Below the pieces are notes generated by a model. The model had not been told where the DNA came from. It ran no database searches and saw only the letters and a list, made by a program, of their open reading frames with translations. The translations under genes and the position numbers were made by a program. Below are positions 36,701 through 48,000 of a DNA stretch of 64,000 nt, one piece after another; the first letter of the stretch is position 1, and the number at the start of each line of letters is the position of its first letter. The stretch is from Rhynchonema sp. JSB1_4 (Eukaryota > Nematoda > Chromadorea > Monhysterida > Xyalidae), in assembly GCA_030248065.1 (NCBI GenBank), contig JASAMV010006061.1, positions 1 through 64,000 of the forward strand. The letters are read 5' to 3'.

Positions 36701-39700
36701 GCCGGGCCGGGCCGGCCAAACCCGGCCCGATTGCGACCTCTGTATTCAGCCAATATCTTCAGGAGAAAGTGAAAAGTTCTGTTCACGAAGTCTGTTGAGC
36801 AAAACATTCAGCCACAACTATAGTATCTTTCAGCAGACTACAGTGCACGGGTTTGCAATGAACCAGTTTTACGTTAAGTACAATAATGCTTGATCTGCTC
36901 TTCATGGCCACCTGGTGCATTTGCACTGACGAGGTCATGGTGTGCTGGCCATCATTGAAATCAGGAGGCATCAGGCAACGACCTGCTTCCACACATAAAT
37001 AAATGCTCACACAAGCTGGCTGAACACTCGCTAATCCACTCTTTTCATTGAGCCGGTTTCAGACTTGATGATCAGATGGGATCTGCCTGGATCACGTGAC
37101 ATTTTTCAGCTTGAAAGTTTACAGGCACGATCACCATAAAGGTTCTTTATTTGATAGGTCTGGGAACAACGGTTACAGATTGAAAAGTTATGGCATCAGA
37201 CAGAATTTTGTATTATCCTTAACCGAAGCAAAGTCATGTGACCAAGGTCGTTGTGAATTCGATCTAACCGCGACGGGATCGACAGCGGCGATTAGTGAGC
37301 CAAAGACCATACATTGAAGGAGGGAGATTGGGTAGATGAATGCACCTGCCTTGGCCAGACCGTACAGACAAAACGAGATCGCTGCTGCGTTGAGCACTGT
37401 GCCCTGGGTAGAGGATGAAACATCGGGCCGTTATATTCACCAGGGGTATACACAAAGCCAAAACATCTCTCTATCGTGCATTTTTCGTCAACTGTTTTTG
37501 GATCACTAGTTTAGATCAGCCTAAGAAGTTGTTCACCCTCTTGGTAGCTAGTGAACAAATTCAGGTGAGATTGGTGACCCAATAAAACCAAAATATCTAC
37601 GAGCTACTATTCACGAAAAAGACGATCGACTTGCATGGCTGCTTCATTCTTGTGAATACGGCCCAAGGGTCGAAAATGGTGGAAAATTAGCTTTATGGGA
37701 ACGGACACGGGGAGTCAATCTTTTTGCTCTCGTCATTCTGGGACCCAAAACGGAAGTCCAAAAATGTAAAAAATGAGTCATATTCAAATTCTCTCGTGTC
37801 CGAAAACCACCAGTAGCGAATTTGTATCCCAATCTAAGCACATTTGCCCACCTATACATACATTTCCGGCATACGTTTTTAGTATCCTTAACCAAGTAAA
37901 GCTATGCGTTTTTCACCACCGTTTTAGTTTGAATTATCAGAGTTTCCACCAACCACCACAGCAAACAACAATATCGTGCCGATGTTTTCGATGAAAGCGC
38001 GATCGCGGAGCGAAAACGCCGCCTCGAGAATGATACTGCAACGAATCGAGGAAAAATAAGTGTGTGTCGCATTGTACGTATTGCACTCAACAGGGTTGAC
38101 TTTATAGGAACTAACGGTGGCAGCAAGAAGAGGAAGAATGTTCGCTTGTCGAATACGAGGAATCTGAGCGATGATTTTTCGTGATCATAGGCGTGCCTGA
38201 AAAACGTGTGCGACCTGAGTAGGAGGAGGTGCATAATTGGGATGCGATGTTCTCTCGCCACAGTATCTCGTGTGTGTACTTTGCATCCCGGGCGACTTTG
38301 TATCACGTGCGACTTTGTATCACGTGCAATTATTTTTTTAATTGGGACCCGAATGCTTAGCAAGCCACAAACACAACCCCAGTCTATGTTGGTACAGAAA
38401 ACATGAAAGTCATTAGTAACCTTATCGTTTCTTATTTTAACGTTTCTACTAGTTTTTGGATTAATTTTGGTTCAGGATGTTTACGCTGACGCTTTGGCTC
38501 CAGCCAGGAAGACCTGTCTCTAGACGACTCAAAACACTAATCAGCTTGGAGTTCAGGGTGGAAAACTATAATTACAACTGCATAAAAACTTTTCGATTTC
38601 TTTTGATTTCGTCATCAGTCACGTGCTCATCAAGGCACCGGCATACATGCATGCGGGATGATACAATGTCTGAACGTGATGCAAAGTCGCACGGAACAAG
38701 GAAGTCCGTCCATCACTCAGGCACACACCCAAAAATCCCCCCGAGGCAAAAGAAAAAAGGCACAAAAAAAAAAAAAAAACTTCTTCTCCCCCACCACCAG
38801 CTGACAAAAAGCAGAGATACAAGGTACATGCGCGATACAATGACGCCCAACCGATGCGATCGGACCGAATTATTTTTCACAACCGTGAAAGTTTTTATGC
38901 ACACAAAGTACAGCACCAAAAGCTTAGGCTGGTCGATTTGAGTTTGCTTCGGCAAATCTGAAAATATCGTTGACAAAAATGTCACCGGCCACTTGACACA
39001 TTATCAAGTTTCTTCATCAAGTTTGAATAAAATCGACGTTGGGTGATACTTTCCAAACGGGGTAAAGGTCAGTTGGGTGTGAAGGCGGGGGAAAGCTCGG
39101 TCGACAGCTCAGTGTGATAGACCTCGGTGTAAACGTAAACATTCCACGTTAATAACAGGCAATGTTCTCGTACACCGAGCCACCCCGACCGACCACCAAC
39201 CCCCTTTACGCCCACCCCCCCCCCCCCCCCTGACCTTTACACCGTTTCGAAAATTCCACCCATCGACATCCTGTTAACCGCCAAAAAAATCGATAAAAAT
39301 GAAAGATGACAGAACACACGCTGCCGAAAATATGGCACCAAGTACGAGGCCGAGCAGAATTAGCGCACACGACTCTGGCAGATGACTGGCGACCAACTTG
39401 AGATGGTGATAAGCTGAAATCTATGATTGAATACAATTTTAAAAATAACAATCTCTTCAAGAGAGAGTTTGATGTACAAGCTTCAAACAATGAAGCCGGC
39501 TCACTGCGCCGTCGCGTACACTAGTGCGCCAGAACTGACAGTCTAGCACTTCTCTATAGGTATGTATGTACCAACAAGGTCCCCAAAACTATCGGGTCCA
39601 GGTCATGTCACTTAGGTACATAGAGAGCACACAGCAAGAGATTCCCGCCTGTCGGCCAATCAATAACATCTGCATAAATCGCTGCCTAAAATTACCACAT

Positions 39701-39971
39701 CAACAAATTAATGCCAACCTATTTTGACCAGAATCAGCGCAAATATGAACATAGTCACCAGCAGGGGACCGGCCACGTAATCAAAGTTCCAGATGGCGAT
39801 GTGAATGACCGCCGTCAGATCAATGTGCGAATTGTTAAAGTGGGACGTCATATTTGAATGGACATCGGTCTTCGGAACGTGCTGCCCGGTGATATCCGCC
39901 ACCAGTTCAATGTGCGAATCATTAAGATCGTACGACATGTTTGAAAGGAGGGACATATTGATTATCGACAC
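30732..39971 (-). CDS. Na+/H+ exchanger, tandem copy B (SLC9A, plasma-membrane type)
   Basis: Paralogue of copy A. Exons 5'-3': 39719-39971, 39320-39413, 38116-38196, 37954-38035, 37269-37403, 36247-36322, 35957-36036, 35757-35868, 35608-35689, 35166-35261, 33652-33794, 33485-33564, 32784-32918, 32238-32405, 31792-31895, 31086-31170, 30732-30932; 2007 nt, 668 aa, one frame throughout. Landmarks match copy A: HIAIWNFDYVAGPLLVTMF, SFFLFLLPP-type segment (TFFLFLLPP), ENIGTILLFAVV, FGESLLN-DAVTVVLYNL, HIMESLIFIILG, SYGGLRGAVSFSLAF, GVTMKPLVHYLNI. The N-terminus is longer, with NDS, NMT and NNS possible glycosylation sites; ATGs at 39971, 39956 and 39938 are alternative starts. The 36037-36246 intron starts with GC (G|GCAAGA). 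MITEs occupy several introns. Confidence 0.95.
33071..33272. mobile_element. Foldback element in exchanger B intron
   Basis: Outer arms GCGTTGATCACT..TTTCGG and CCGAAAGTGATCAACGC; strong inner arms AACGTCAGAGGCGAA / TTCGCCTCTGACGTT and TGCAGACCCC / GGGGTCTGCA. Located in the intron 32919-33484; no other copy seen in the window. Confidence 0.65.
34110..35149. mobile_element. 1-kb non-autonomous element, GGTGGAGTTATACTCGGG ends, TTTAA duplication
   Basis: Inverted ends GGTGGAGTTATACTCGGGTA and TACCCGAGTATAACTCTACC, flanked by the 5-bp direct repeat TTTAA (34105-34109, 35150-35154). Subterminal regions are rich in GAAGACAA-type repeats on both sides. The core has no transposase-like frame. Its ends resemble the shorter GGAGTTATACTTGTCC MITEs at 6572 and 19231. 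The right end stops 11 bases short of the splice donor side of the exon at 35166-35261. Confidence 0.78.
36384..36742. mobile_element. hAT-type MITE, CAGAGGTCGC family, copy 2
   Basis: Same ends as 1008-1829 (CAGAGGTCGCAATCGGGCCG and complement) and a perfect 8-bp target duplication TATTCAGC (36376-36383, 36743-36750). It lacks the nested insert of copy 1. Lies in the exchanger B intron 36323-37268. Confidence 0.9.
39041..39261. mobile_element. Foldback MITE, GGGTGGAATTTTCG family, copy 2
   Basis: Left end GGGTGATACTTTCC, right end GAAAATTCCACCC, with GGTAAAGGTCAGTTGGG-type repeats and a poly-C run (about 39218-39231) in the right arm. Diverged from the copy at 7911-8136. It lies about 60 bases 3' of the exchanger B exon 39320-39413. 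Confidence 0.7.
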
Positions 39972-40434
39972 TGCTGCCCTGTGACCCTGTGATATCAGCT
40001 ATTATTGTGTATTCTTATGTATGACTCTCAATATTTTCAATTTTATGATAGCAGACGGTATTGGTGTCTAACATCTTTTGAACAAAACACCGTCAAAACG
40101 TTTGCCTAATGAGCGAAATTGAATTAAAAACTGGTTTCCGTCAACATGCAATTTACATTTTCGCATATTTAAAAGCGTGTCCGTAGTATTATCTGTAGTC
40201 TGCAGTGTCTAACAGTCTGTGCAAAAAAAATTCTGACACCGATTTTTGTGTGACCGCCGATGGACTACACTACACTAACATTCGTCAAGAAAAGCTCCCA
40301 CTTCTTGACATGAAACCAAACACCTGAGGTCGAATGATCGGAATTTTAATCCCGGAAATTTTCGAAACTTTGACCCATAATTTGCAGGCTTATAAAGCTT
40401 ATATGAAATGACCTGGAGCGCATAATAATACATT

Positions 40435-40973
40435 CGGTGTAATTCACAAAACAACGTCAAGTTCACCGTCAAAGTTCAAAGTCAGATGTTTCAGCGTCTC
40501 GCTGGCTGATGGCCAAGACGCGATATTCTAAACGAAGTGTCAACTTTGACGCGTTGTTTTGTGTATGGTTGTACGGTTTTCACAACAAAATATTATTTTA
40601 AGGATGTAACGCAAGCGTTTTGGAAAAGTGTTTCTGAGCTTGACGACTTTCTGCCCCAGTGGTGTTGAAATAATATTGCCATCACTGACTGCAGTCAAAT
40701 TTTTTGCACTGCTGTTGGTGATCACCTGTTTATTTCTTTGATTCTTTGACTTCTATGAGAGAATCATAAAATTGAGAAATACTCTTCCAAACCGTTTGTC
40801 CCACATCCTTAAAATAATAACGAGGAGAGAAAGGCATCCGGTCATACACAAGACCGCATCAAAGTTGACCCTTCGCTTACAAAATCGTGTCTACTGCATC
40901 AGCCAGCGTGAGCCCGAAACATGTGACTTTGAACTTTGACGGTGAACTTGATTCTGTTTTGTGAATTCCACCC
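40435..40973. mobile_element. MITE with GGTGTAATTCACAAAAC ends
   Basis: Inverted ends of about 45 bases: CGGTGTAATTCACAAAAC with AAGTTCACCGTCAAAGTTC at the left, and the complement ending GTTTTGTGAATTCCACCC at the right. Flanked by ATT on both sides. The GGGTGGAATT terminus recalls the 7911 family. Core AT-rich, non-coding. Confidence 0.7.
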
Positions 40974-41522
40974 ATTATACTGTAGGCCTGTTGTAATAAT
41001 ACAGACAGTCACAAGCCACATTACAAAAAACAGCGCGTACAAAAAACTGATGTAAACACCACATGCTAATATGGCAAGTGTCGCACAAAATTGTTTTGAA
41101 ATTATGCATAATGGTGCATGCCATGCATAATTCCACAAAAAAACGTTTGTTCTGTATGAGACTGACCACTAGTACTTGAGATGCCTATGGAGCTGAAGCT
41201 GGCATGTTCCCATGTTCCTGTTCCTCCACATACAGTATTTCGAAAAAGTTTCGAAAACAAACGAAAGAGAATCGTCAAGCGCGTGACGAACACAGTCAAA
41301 GAACGTTAGACGCTTAGACGACCTAACAGTGCACGTGTGGTCGTCATGGGTGTGGGTGTGCATGTCCAGATGATAATCTCATGATGATAAACTAACTACT
41401 ATAACTAAGAACTGTGGCTGTCATCATATGTGGGGAAATGACCGATCAACAGGAAAACATGACTTTTGCCAAGGTTGGTTGCCAAGAAACAGAGAGGAGG
41501 ATACAAGAATAATAGACGTTAA

Positions 41523-41876
41523 AGGGTGTGTCGAACGTCACCATTCACACCCCATTTTCTTGGGCAGAAATGACAGACAGCACCGAGTTAATGTTGTTTC
41601 CAAAGAACCACGTCTTCTAAATCGCTAGTCAAGAAAGTTACATTCGGTGTAAAGTCAAATATCTGTATCAAACTTCGACAGCTTTATGTCTCGATTGAGT
41701 GAAGAACACCGATCTTGGTGCCGATATTTGATTCCACGCCAAGGTTACCCTCTCTATTTCGCCACTTGGCGAGTTAGAGGAAGCGAAATGTTTGCAAACA
41801 ATGTCAACTCGGTGCTGTTTTTCACTTCCACCCTCCTGGACAAACAGAGTGTTGGGCTTCACGTTCGATACACCCT
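41523..41876. mobile_element. TTAA-flanked MITE, AGGGTGTGTCGAACGT ends
   Basis: Ends AGGGTGTGTCGAACGT and ACGTTCGATACACCCT, flanked by TTAA on both sides (41519-41522, 41877-41880). Inside, CTCGGTG/CACCGAG and AATGTTGTTTCCAAAG pairs extend the foldback. Second TTAA/AGGGTG element of the window (compare 25380-25845). Confidence 0.72.
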
Positions 41877-43029
41877 TTAAAACGACTGTGGTCAAACGCA
41901 AGCATGCAGTCTGTGCGTGGTGGACTTTGGTGTTCATGTGTTGGCTGGTATTGCCGCAAAAGTTGTGGTTGCGGTTGTTGTTGTGTATTGTGTGTTGCGT
42001 TGGGCTCATTTATGCATGCACCAATGTATGTGATGTGGGTATGCATACGTTGTTTGAGACGTCATGACTAATGCAAATTTCAGCACATTTTCCTCCGCAT
42101 CTGACACATAACAACAACGATAGTGATTTACCGATTACTGGCCAAACAACGTTCAATAGCAACTCCTGTACTGTTCAAATGATTAATCTATTGTGGTGAG
42201 GTGACTTATAATATCGTCTGTCTATACGCTGTTGTAATATTAGAATGTACATCTAATAAATGTCACGCATGGTAGTCAACACGCCCACTCTATTGATCCA
42301 CAATTGGTATATTGAAGTGAAGCCACTCACTGGGGAGGGGTGTGGTTTTACCGCACATTTTTTCTTGTTTTTCATGAAAGAGTTGTGTGCGCTCTTATTC
42401 CACAATGTGTGGTTTTATTCGTTCGCAAATTTTGGTTCCGAATACACTTTTGATAGAAATGTACTGATTCCACACAAGCGCAGTTATCACAGCAGAAGTA
42501 AGACACATAAGTTTCGACGCTACTTCGGGGGAACTTTGCAACAATAATGCATATTTGACGAGAAGAATAAAACTAAGCTCTGTTTAAATAAAACTAAAAG
42601 GGCAGATTCACAACGGATGAGGTGAAGCACATGATAAAAACGTAAAGTGGACAGAAGTTTACCAACAAATTTGAACGCTTTTTAAGACGAAAAACGTAAT
42701 CGTAGTACATTCCTCAGTGGGGACTGTTGATTGTGATTTGAGTCAAACCCCAGCTGTCGGGCCAATGTAGATTTGCCCACCTGAAAAATTTAAAAAACAG
42801 GCAGCAGCCAAAATTTTCAACGTTTGGAACTTATCAAAATATTAAGTATGATGGAATATGTAGTAATCAAACACCCAACAGCTAGAAGCTTTGTCAATCA
42901 TGTCCGTCCGGGTCCGCCTTCTGGTTTGTGTTGAGACCGATGCATAGTCGACTCACCATTAGACTTGGAAGCAGTCTGTGATTCAATCGATTTTTGATTC
43001 AAATCTTCAAATTTGGAACACCACCGTAG

Positions 43030-43317
43030 TTAGGATGTAGGACCCGCACCACCTGATTCTGATTCAGTTGCGTCTCCTTTCTTGATTCTTCCGTGGCATT
43101 GAGCTGCTGTTGGAGTGAAGGAGTTGTATTCGATTTCGTACAGTTTCCACCAACCAACATGGGCGCAGGCCTGATCAATGATATCGAGCATCGGTGCGTT
43201 GCGTGAGCGCAATTGATTTGAGCGCGACGTGGGCACGCAGTTGCGTGACGAAATGATTGGCAGTGCGTAAATGCGACACTTGACAGTGCTACAGGTACTC
43301 ATGGAGTAGAAAGCCAT
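43030..43317 (-). CDS. Unidentified 95-codon ORF (possible terminal exon)
   Basis: ATG at 43317 to stop at 43030. The frame reads with coding-like codon use and contains PMLDIIDQACAHVGWWKLYE, followed by a polar Gly/Ser/Glu-rich end. I recognise no family. A splice-acceptor-like CTGTAG occurs a few codons after the ATG, so it could instead be the last exon of a longer minus-strand gene whose other exons I cannot see. It could also be chance. Confidence 0.35.
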   Translation of the reverse strand: MAFYSMSTCSTVKCRIYALPIISSRNCVPTSRSNQLRSRNAPMLDIIDQACAHVGWWKLYEIEYNSFTPTAAQCHGRIKKGDATESESGGAGPTS

Positions 43318-45093
43318 TCATGAGGAAAGATGGTGGACGAAGATTATGTGCCGCATGGTTTACGTTACAACCCCCTCCCCCTATCGCCCCGAATAGGCGG
43401 CCATGGCGCACTATACGGAAAATGTTCCAAAATAGTGACCATGGAGGTTGCTGGTCAAGAAATCCGCGGAGGAAAAACACAGGGTGTTTTACACGATAGT
43501 AATTCGCATGTTTGAGACCATCCAATCTTTTCGTTTGTGTTTATTGTTGGTTGGCCATAATGAAAAAAAAACGATAAGGCGAACTCGATGAATGGTATTG
43601 AAGGTGGCCGAACAAAGTCGACCATTTCTGGCGTCAAGTCAAACTGCGTTTGTTTTTATGGCGTTGTTTCTTTCAAGCTGTTCACGAAAACGAAGCGAAT
43701 CCCGTGCTCTTTCATTTTATCTATCCCGCACAATCTTAGACCGAAATCGCCTCATCAACAACAACAGCAACAACGTGTAGTACATTACAGTGCCTCTGTG
43801 ACTCGCGCAAAACTTTACCGCACCTCAAATAAACGCTCAGTCATTCTTGTTCACGCAGACAAGAAATGTTTCAAAAAACGAGAAAAAAAGAAACGTAAAA
43901 ATAAAACTTGCGCAAAACAACCATCATAAAACGTTATAATTAATAAGAAAAGAATAATAATAAATCTTTTGTGTGTATGTGTTATAATACAGGTACAACG
44001 GCGATGACCATGACGGAGGGTGCGTGTGCGACGCAAGGTGATACGGCAGATACCGTATCATCAATACCGTAATCCAATCACCGCAGAAACACGCAGAGTA
44101 CAAACAAACCAACTCGATCAAGACAGAGCATCTCAGGTATAAGGTGTGTGATTCTGTACATGGGTAACTCCAATGACCACAGCAAGATTCAGAACAGACA
44201 GGTAGTCAACGAACAATCGGTCAGGCAGAATGTACATCACTTTCCCTGCTAAAACAGGGAATCCGACAAAACACAGTGCTTGGCGCTCGACACGACAATT
44301 TCTTTGTGAAATTGGGCTTTAGTTTCAGGCTGTAAAAAGCTCAACCACACAAAAAAAGCGATTCAGGTGACAGAAACAGCAAGGGTCCACAATTGGGGGC
44401 TTAGGGGCAACAAAACTGGGTGTAATATCCCTAGTTTCTTGGAACAAGTATAAAAATTAATTGAATATAAAGATAATAAATTCATTCCGGTAACCGTTTT
44501 TGTACAAAATTGTAGCCGAATCAACAGAACAAACAAACGTATTTCATTAATTCGACCCAAGAAAGCATAAAAATGAAATGCAAGAGAAAAAGTAGGAGAA
44601 GAAGGAAGAAAACGGAATAAAAATAGAAATCTGAATTCAGGACAACAAAAATAACAAAAAACAAACAACAGCAATGAATGATACAAGAGTGATGAGAGTA
44701 CCCGACACCAGAAATAGTTTAGCATTCGATGGGCTATGTCGAGAAGCTAAGGTGGAAAAACGAAAACTAGACCACTTTGACTAACAGCAAAAATTGGAGA
44801 ACAGGAAAAATAAATGGACGAACAATGTTTCCAATTTACAGACAAGATTAATTCACAGAGAAACCCAGGACCTATAGGTTAAAATTACAAATGTCATTTC
44901 ATGTAATTAATAATTCTAGCAATAAACGCCAAATGAGCAAGCAAAATAAATGTTGTGTGCCTCCATTCAAGTATGTAGTTGTGCCCCTTGTATCGTTTGC
45001 GAATTGAACCAATTGTTTTTTTTTTAGTTTCTTACCTTGAGTATTCAGGCAAATTCAATTCGTAAACGCTAGCCACCCCCAGTCAACAACAAT

Positions 45094-48000
45094 TTATAGC
45101 CCCTCTGTGTCGATTTCGCCCTTGTTCACTCGTGTCGGATCGGAAGCTGCTGTGAAGCCCAGCACTGAACCGTCAACGGGTCGGGCTTGTTTGCCTGAAA
45201 TAGCAAGGCAAACACTTCAGTAACTTGATGATCGCATCGGCGTTGCCTTCTTTCGTCAGGGCATTTCGAGATCTGCTGTATAGAAAAATTTTGACCAGCG
45301 CAAAACATGCTCATTGGGCGCTTGGGAGAACACATTTGCACACCGGTCGCACTCACACTGGCAACTCTTGGAAATATTTCTTCATACAAAAAGTTACGTA
45401 ACCGTGACAAGACTGACCACTAAGTTTAAAATCCAGTCGTGTTGATATTACACTGGTCAAAGACACCTGTTTGCTAAAAACACAGCAGACGCAACAACCC
45501 AATCAATGTCGAGCCGTACCTTTTCGTCGTTTGTTCGATGCCTGATTTGCCAACGCGTCCAGTTTTGCCTGTTCTTTCGCCAGACGTTCTTTCTCAAGAG
45601 CGTCGGCCGACAACGCTGGCGCTGACAGATCCTGAAGGGGGCATTTTTCATTTGAAATGATAAAAAAACTAAGGGAAATATTCAGCAGAGCAAAAAAATC
45701 AAAAAAACATTTTTGATTCTGTCACAAATCATGGGCCAGATAAAAAACAAAGTCTAAGTTCGCCGCAGAGAATTGCATCCATAGTTTTTCAAAATTCACT
45801 GGTTGCACCTAACCTCCAGTTTTTAGGTGCAATTCTGAAATTTTAGGTGCAAATTGCACCTAAAAAGTGTCTAAAAAACCTATGATTGCATCCACATCGA
45901 ACAGTATTTTTGCGCAGGGAAAAACAAAACCAGAGCGGAGCGACACCAATAAAATCGCAACAAGGACGTACATCTCTGTCATCGACGTATCTGTTTCGAT
46001 GTTCGGTCCTGCGTCGTAGGTACTGCTGCAGAAAGTCGTGCATTCGCGGTGTCTTGCCCATGTACGCCGCTAGATAGTCCTCCACCTGAACAAGGTCAAT
46101 ATAGTACATGTATAATCTGGACATTCTACTGCTTTTTGGGATGTCTTGCTACTTTTTATATACTGTATTTTTTACATATAAAATTTATGTTTTTACTTGG
46201 TGATCGGTCCGGGCGGGGTCTGTCTTGGTCACTTAATTTTTTTGCGTGAGAAACATTTTGAGACTTGCTATAATGTCACCAATTGCGATCAGCTAAAAAA
46301 CGTTATTCCCAGACAGCTAATGAAGAACGTTTACGTTGCTCGAAATTAGTTGCATCAGTAAATCTCTGAATATTCATGCAAAAAATTACGCTATAAGAGC
46401 AAATTAGTTGCATCAGTAAATCTCTGAATATTCATGCAAAAAATTACGCTATAAGAGCACGGCCGACACACAAAATCACAAAATAACCCAAAAAGTGCCA
46501 CGTACATCCTCCGGCGCATCGACTGTGATGAGGAAGGCAGCCAATGTCTCGGCGTCGAGCTTCGGATCCACAGCCCTCAACTGCTTGACCACCCACTCGC
46601 TGAACGGGTCGCCACCGACGTGCGCCGTCATCGCACGTTTCATTGCCAACTGCAATCGTGTTTATGTATGATCCGTGAAACATCAGGCAGCCTGTTACTC
46701 CGGGCACTGGTTGATTCAGACGACGGGCAATTTGCAGAATGCACGAGTGAAACATCAGCTTAATAGTAGCGTTGAATGAAACTTCTCACTTGGCTGTTGG
46801 TGGATTGCTATTTTCTGTTCACGGCCTGTCTCTCTCACTTCAGGTATGTAGAATTTCTATTGCCATTAGCCTGGGCACTCAACTCAGCGTCAATATATTC
46901 ATGAGATTCTATCATGTTGGTTGATCATACTAATTCATTCATACATGTATATACATCAGAAGTGGTAACACTTGAAATTCACAACATTCAATTTTTACGG
47001 CCAAACCTCGGATGCCGATGGTTGCGCTGGTTCGTTCTTTTTCGTCAACGGCGCAGTGTTAGACCTGTAATGTATAGCAATTGCACGATTGGTGAAATTT
47101 CTCAGGTTTGTCATCAACGTTGCATAGAAAGTTACACAGCACATGGTGAAAACTTACTTATGGATGATGCAACTCAGAAATCCTAACAATTTTGACTTTT
47201 TCGACAAGGTGCACGAACGAGCTTTTGGTCCGAGTCTCAAACAGATAGTGCTGTCAAGCTCAAAAAATAGTTCCAACCTGGAGTGTTGTTGTTGTTGTTT
47301 ATGTTGTCTGCCCGGTTGTTGGCTGTTGTTTTGATGTTGTGGTGGCGAAGCATTGTCGCTCTCCCAGAATCCCTGCGCCCCTCTGCCCGCACCCACAGCG
47401 CCCCACGTTCCACCTGTGAAAGAACAATATACTTAGTTATTACTGACTGGCTGATGTTTCACTGCACTGTCATATATTGTACTACTGACAAAAAAGAGCA
47501 ACTGAGCTTTACGAAGCTTTGTGCATAACACAAAAATTGAGCTGCAAGCACGACGGCCAGTATATCAAGCTTGACAATCGGAATGTCATCACGTGACGTT
47601 TTTGGGACGTTTTGGTGGTCTGCCAATGGCATTAACTACGACCAGAGTCAAAGTACTTGTCACAAATGCCTAGTAACAAAGGTTAATAAGTCTGGCCGAT
47701 TAATAAATATCTCATCAACACACCGGATTGTTGTGCACCCTGTTGTTTGTTCCATGCCAATTGTCGTGATGCGCTGCCCCACACCGTATTGTTTGGCATA
47801 TTGGCAGCCTGGGCAAAATCATCAAAAAGTCGTATTATAAATGCGGAACTGAGATTCAGCTCGTGTTGCACGGTTTATTTTTTCAAAATGGGCTAGTAGC
47901 AAGAAGCTAGTAAAATCAAAAATTTAGTAGCTTTTTTGCCGCTGAAATGCCAATTTACTAGCTTTTTTGGCCAAAATACAAAATTTAGTAGCTTTTAGGC

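Larger units (their letters stand above)
39972..45093. other. Gene-poor interval between exchanger B and GIGYF
   Basis: 5' flank of exchanger B and 3' flank of the GIGYF gene. It contains two MITEs (40435-40973, 41523-41876), one ORF of unknown nature (43030-43317) and AT-rich sequence with no other recognisable gene. The minus-strand GIGYF 3' UTR should extend into its right end. Confidence 0.6.
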
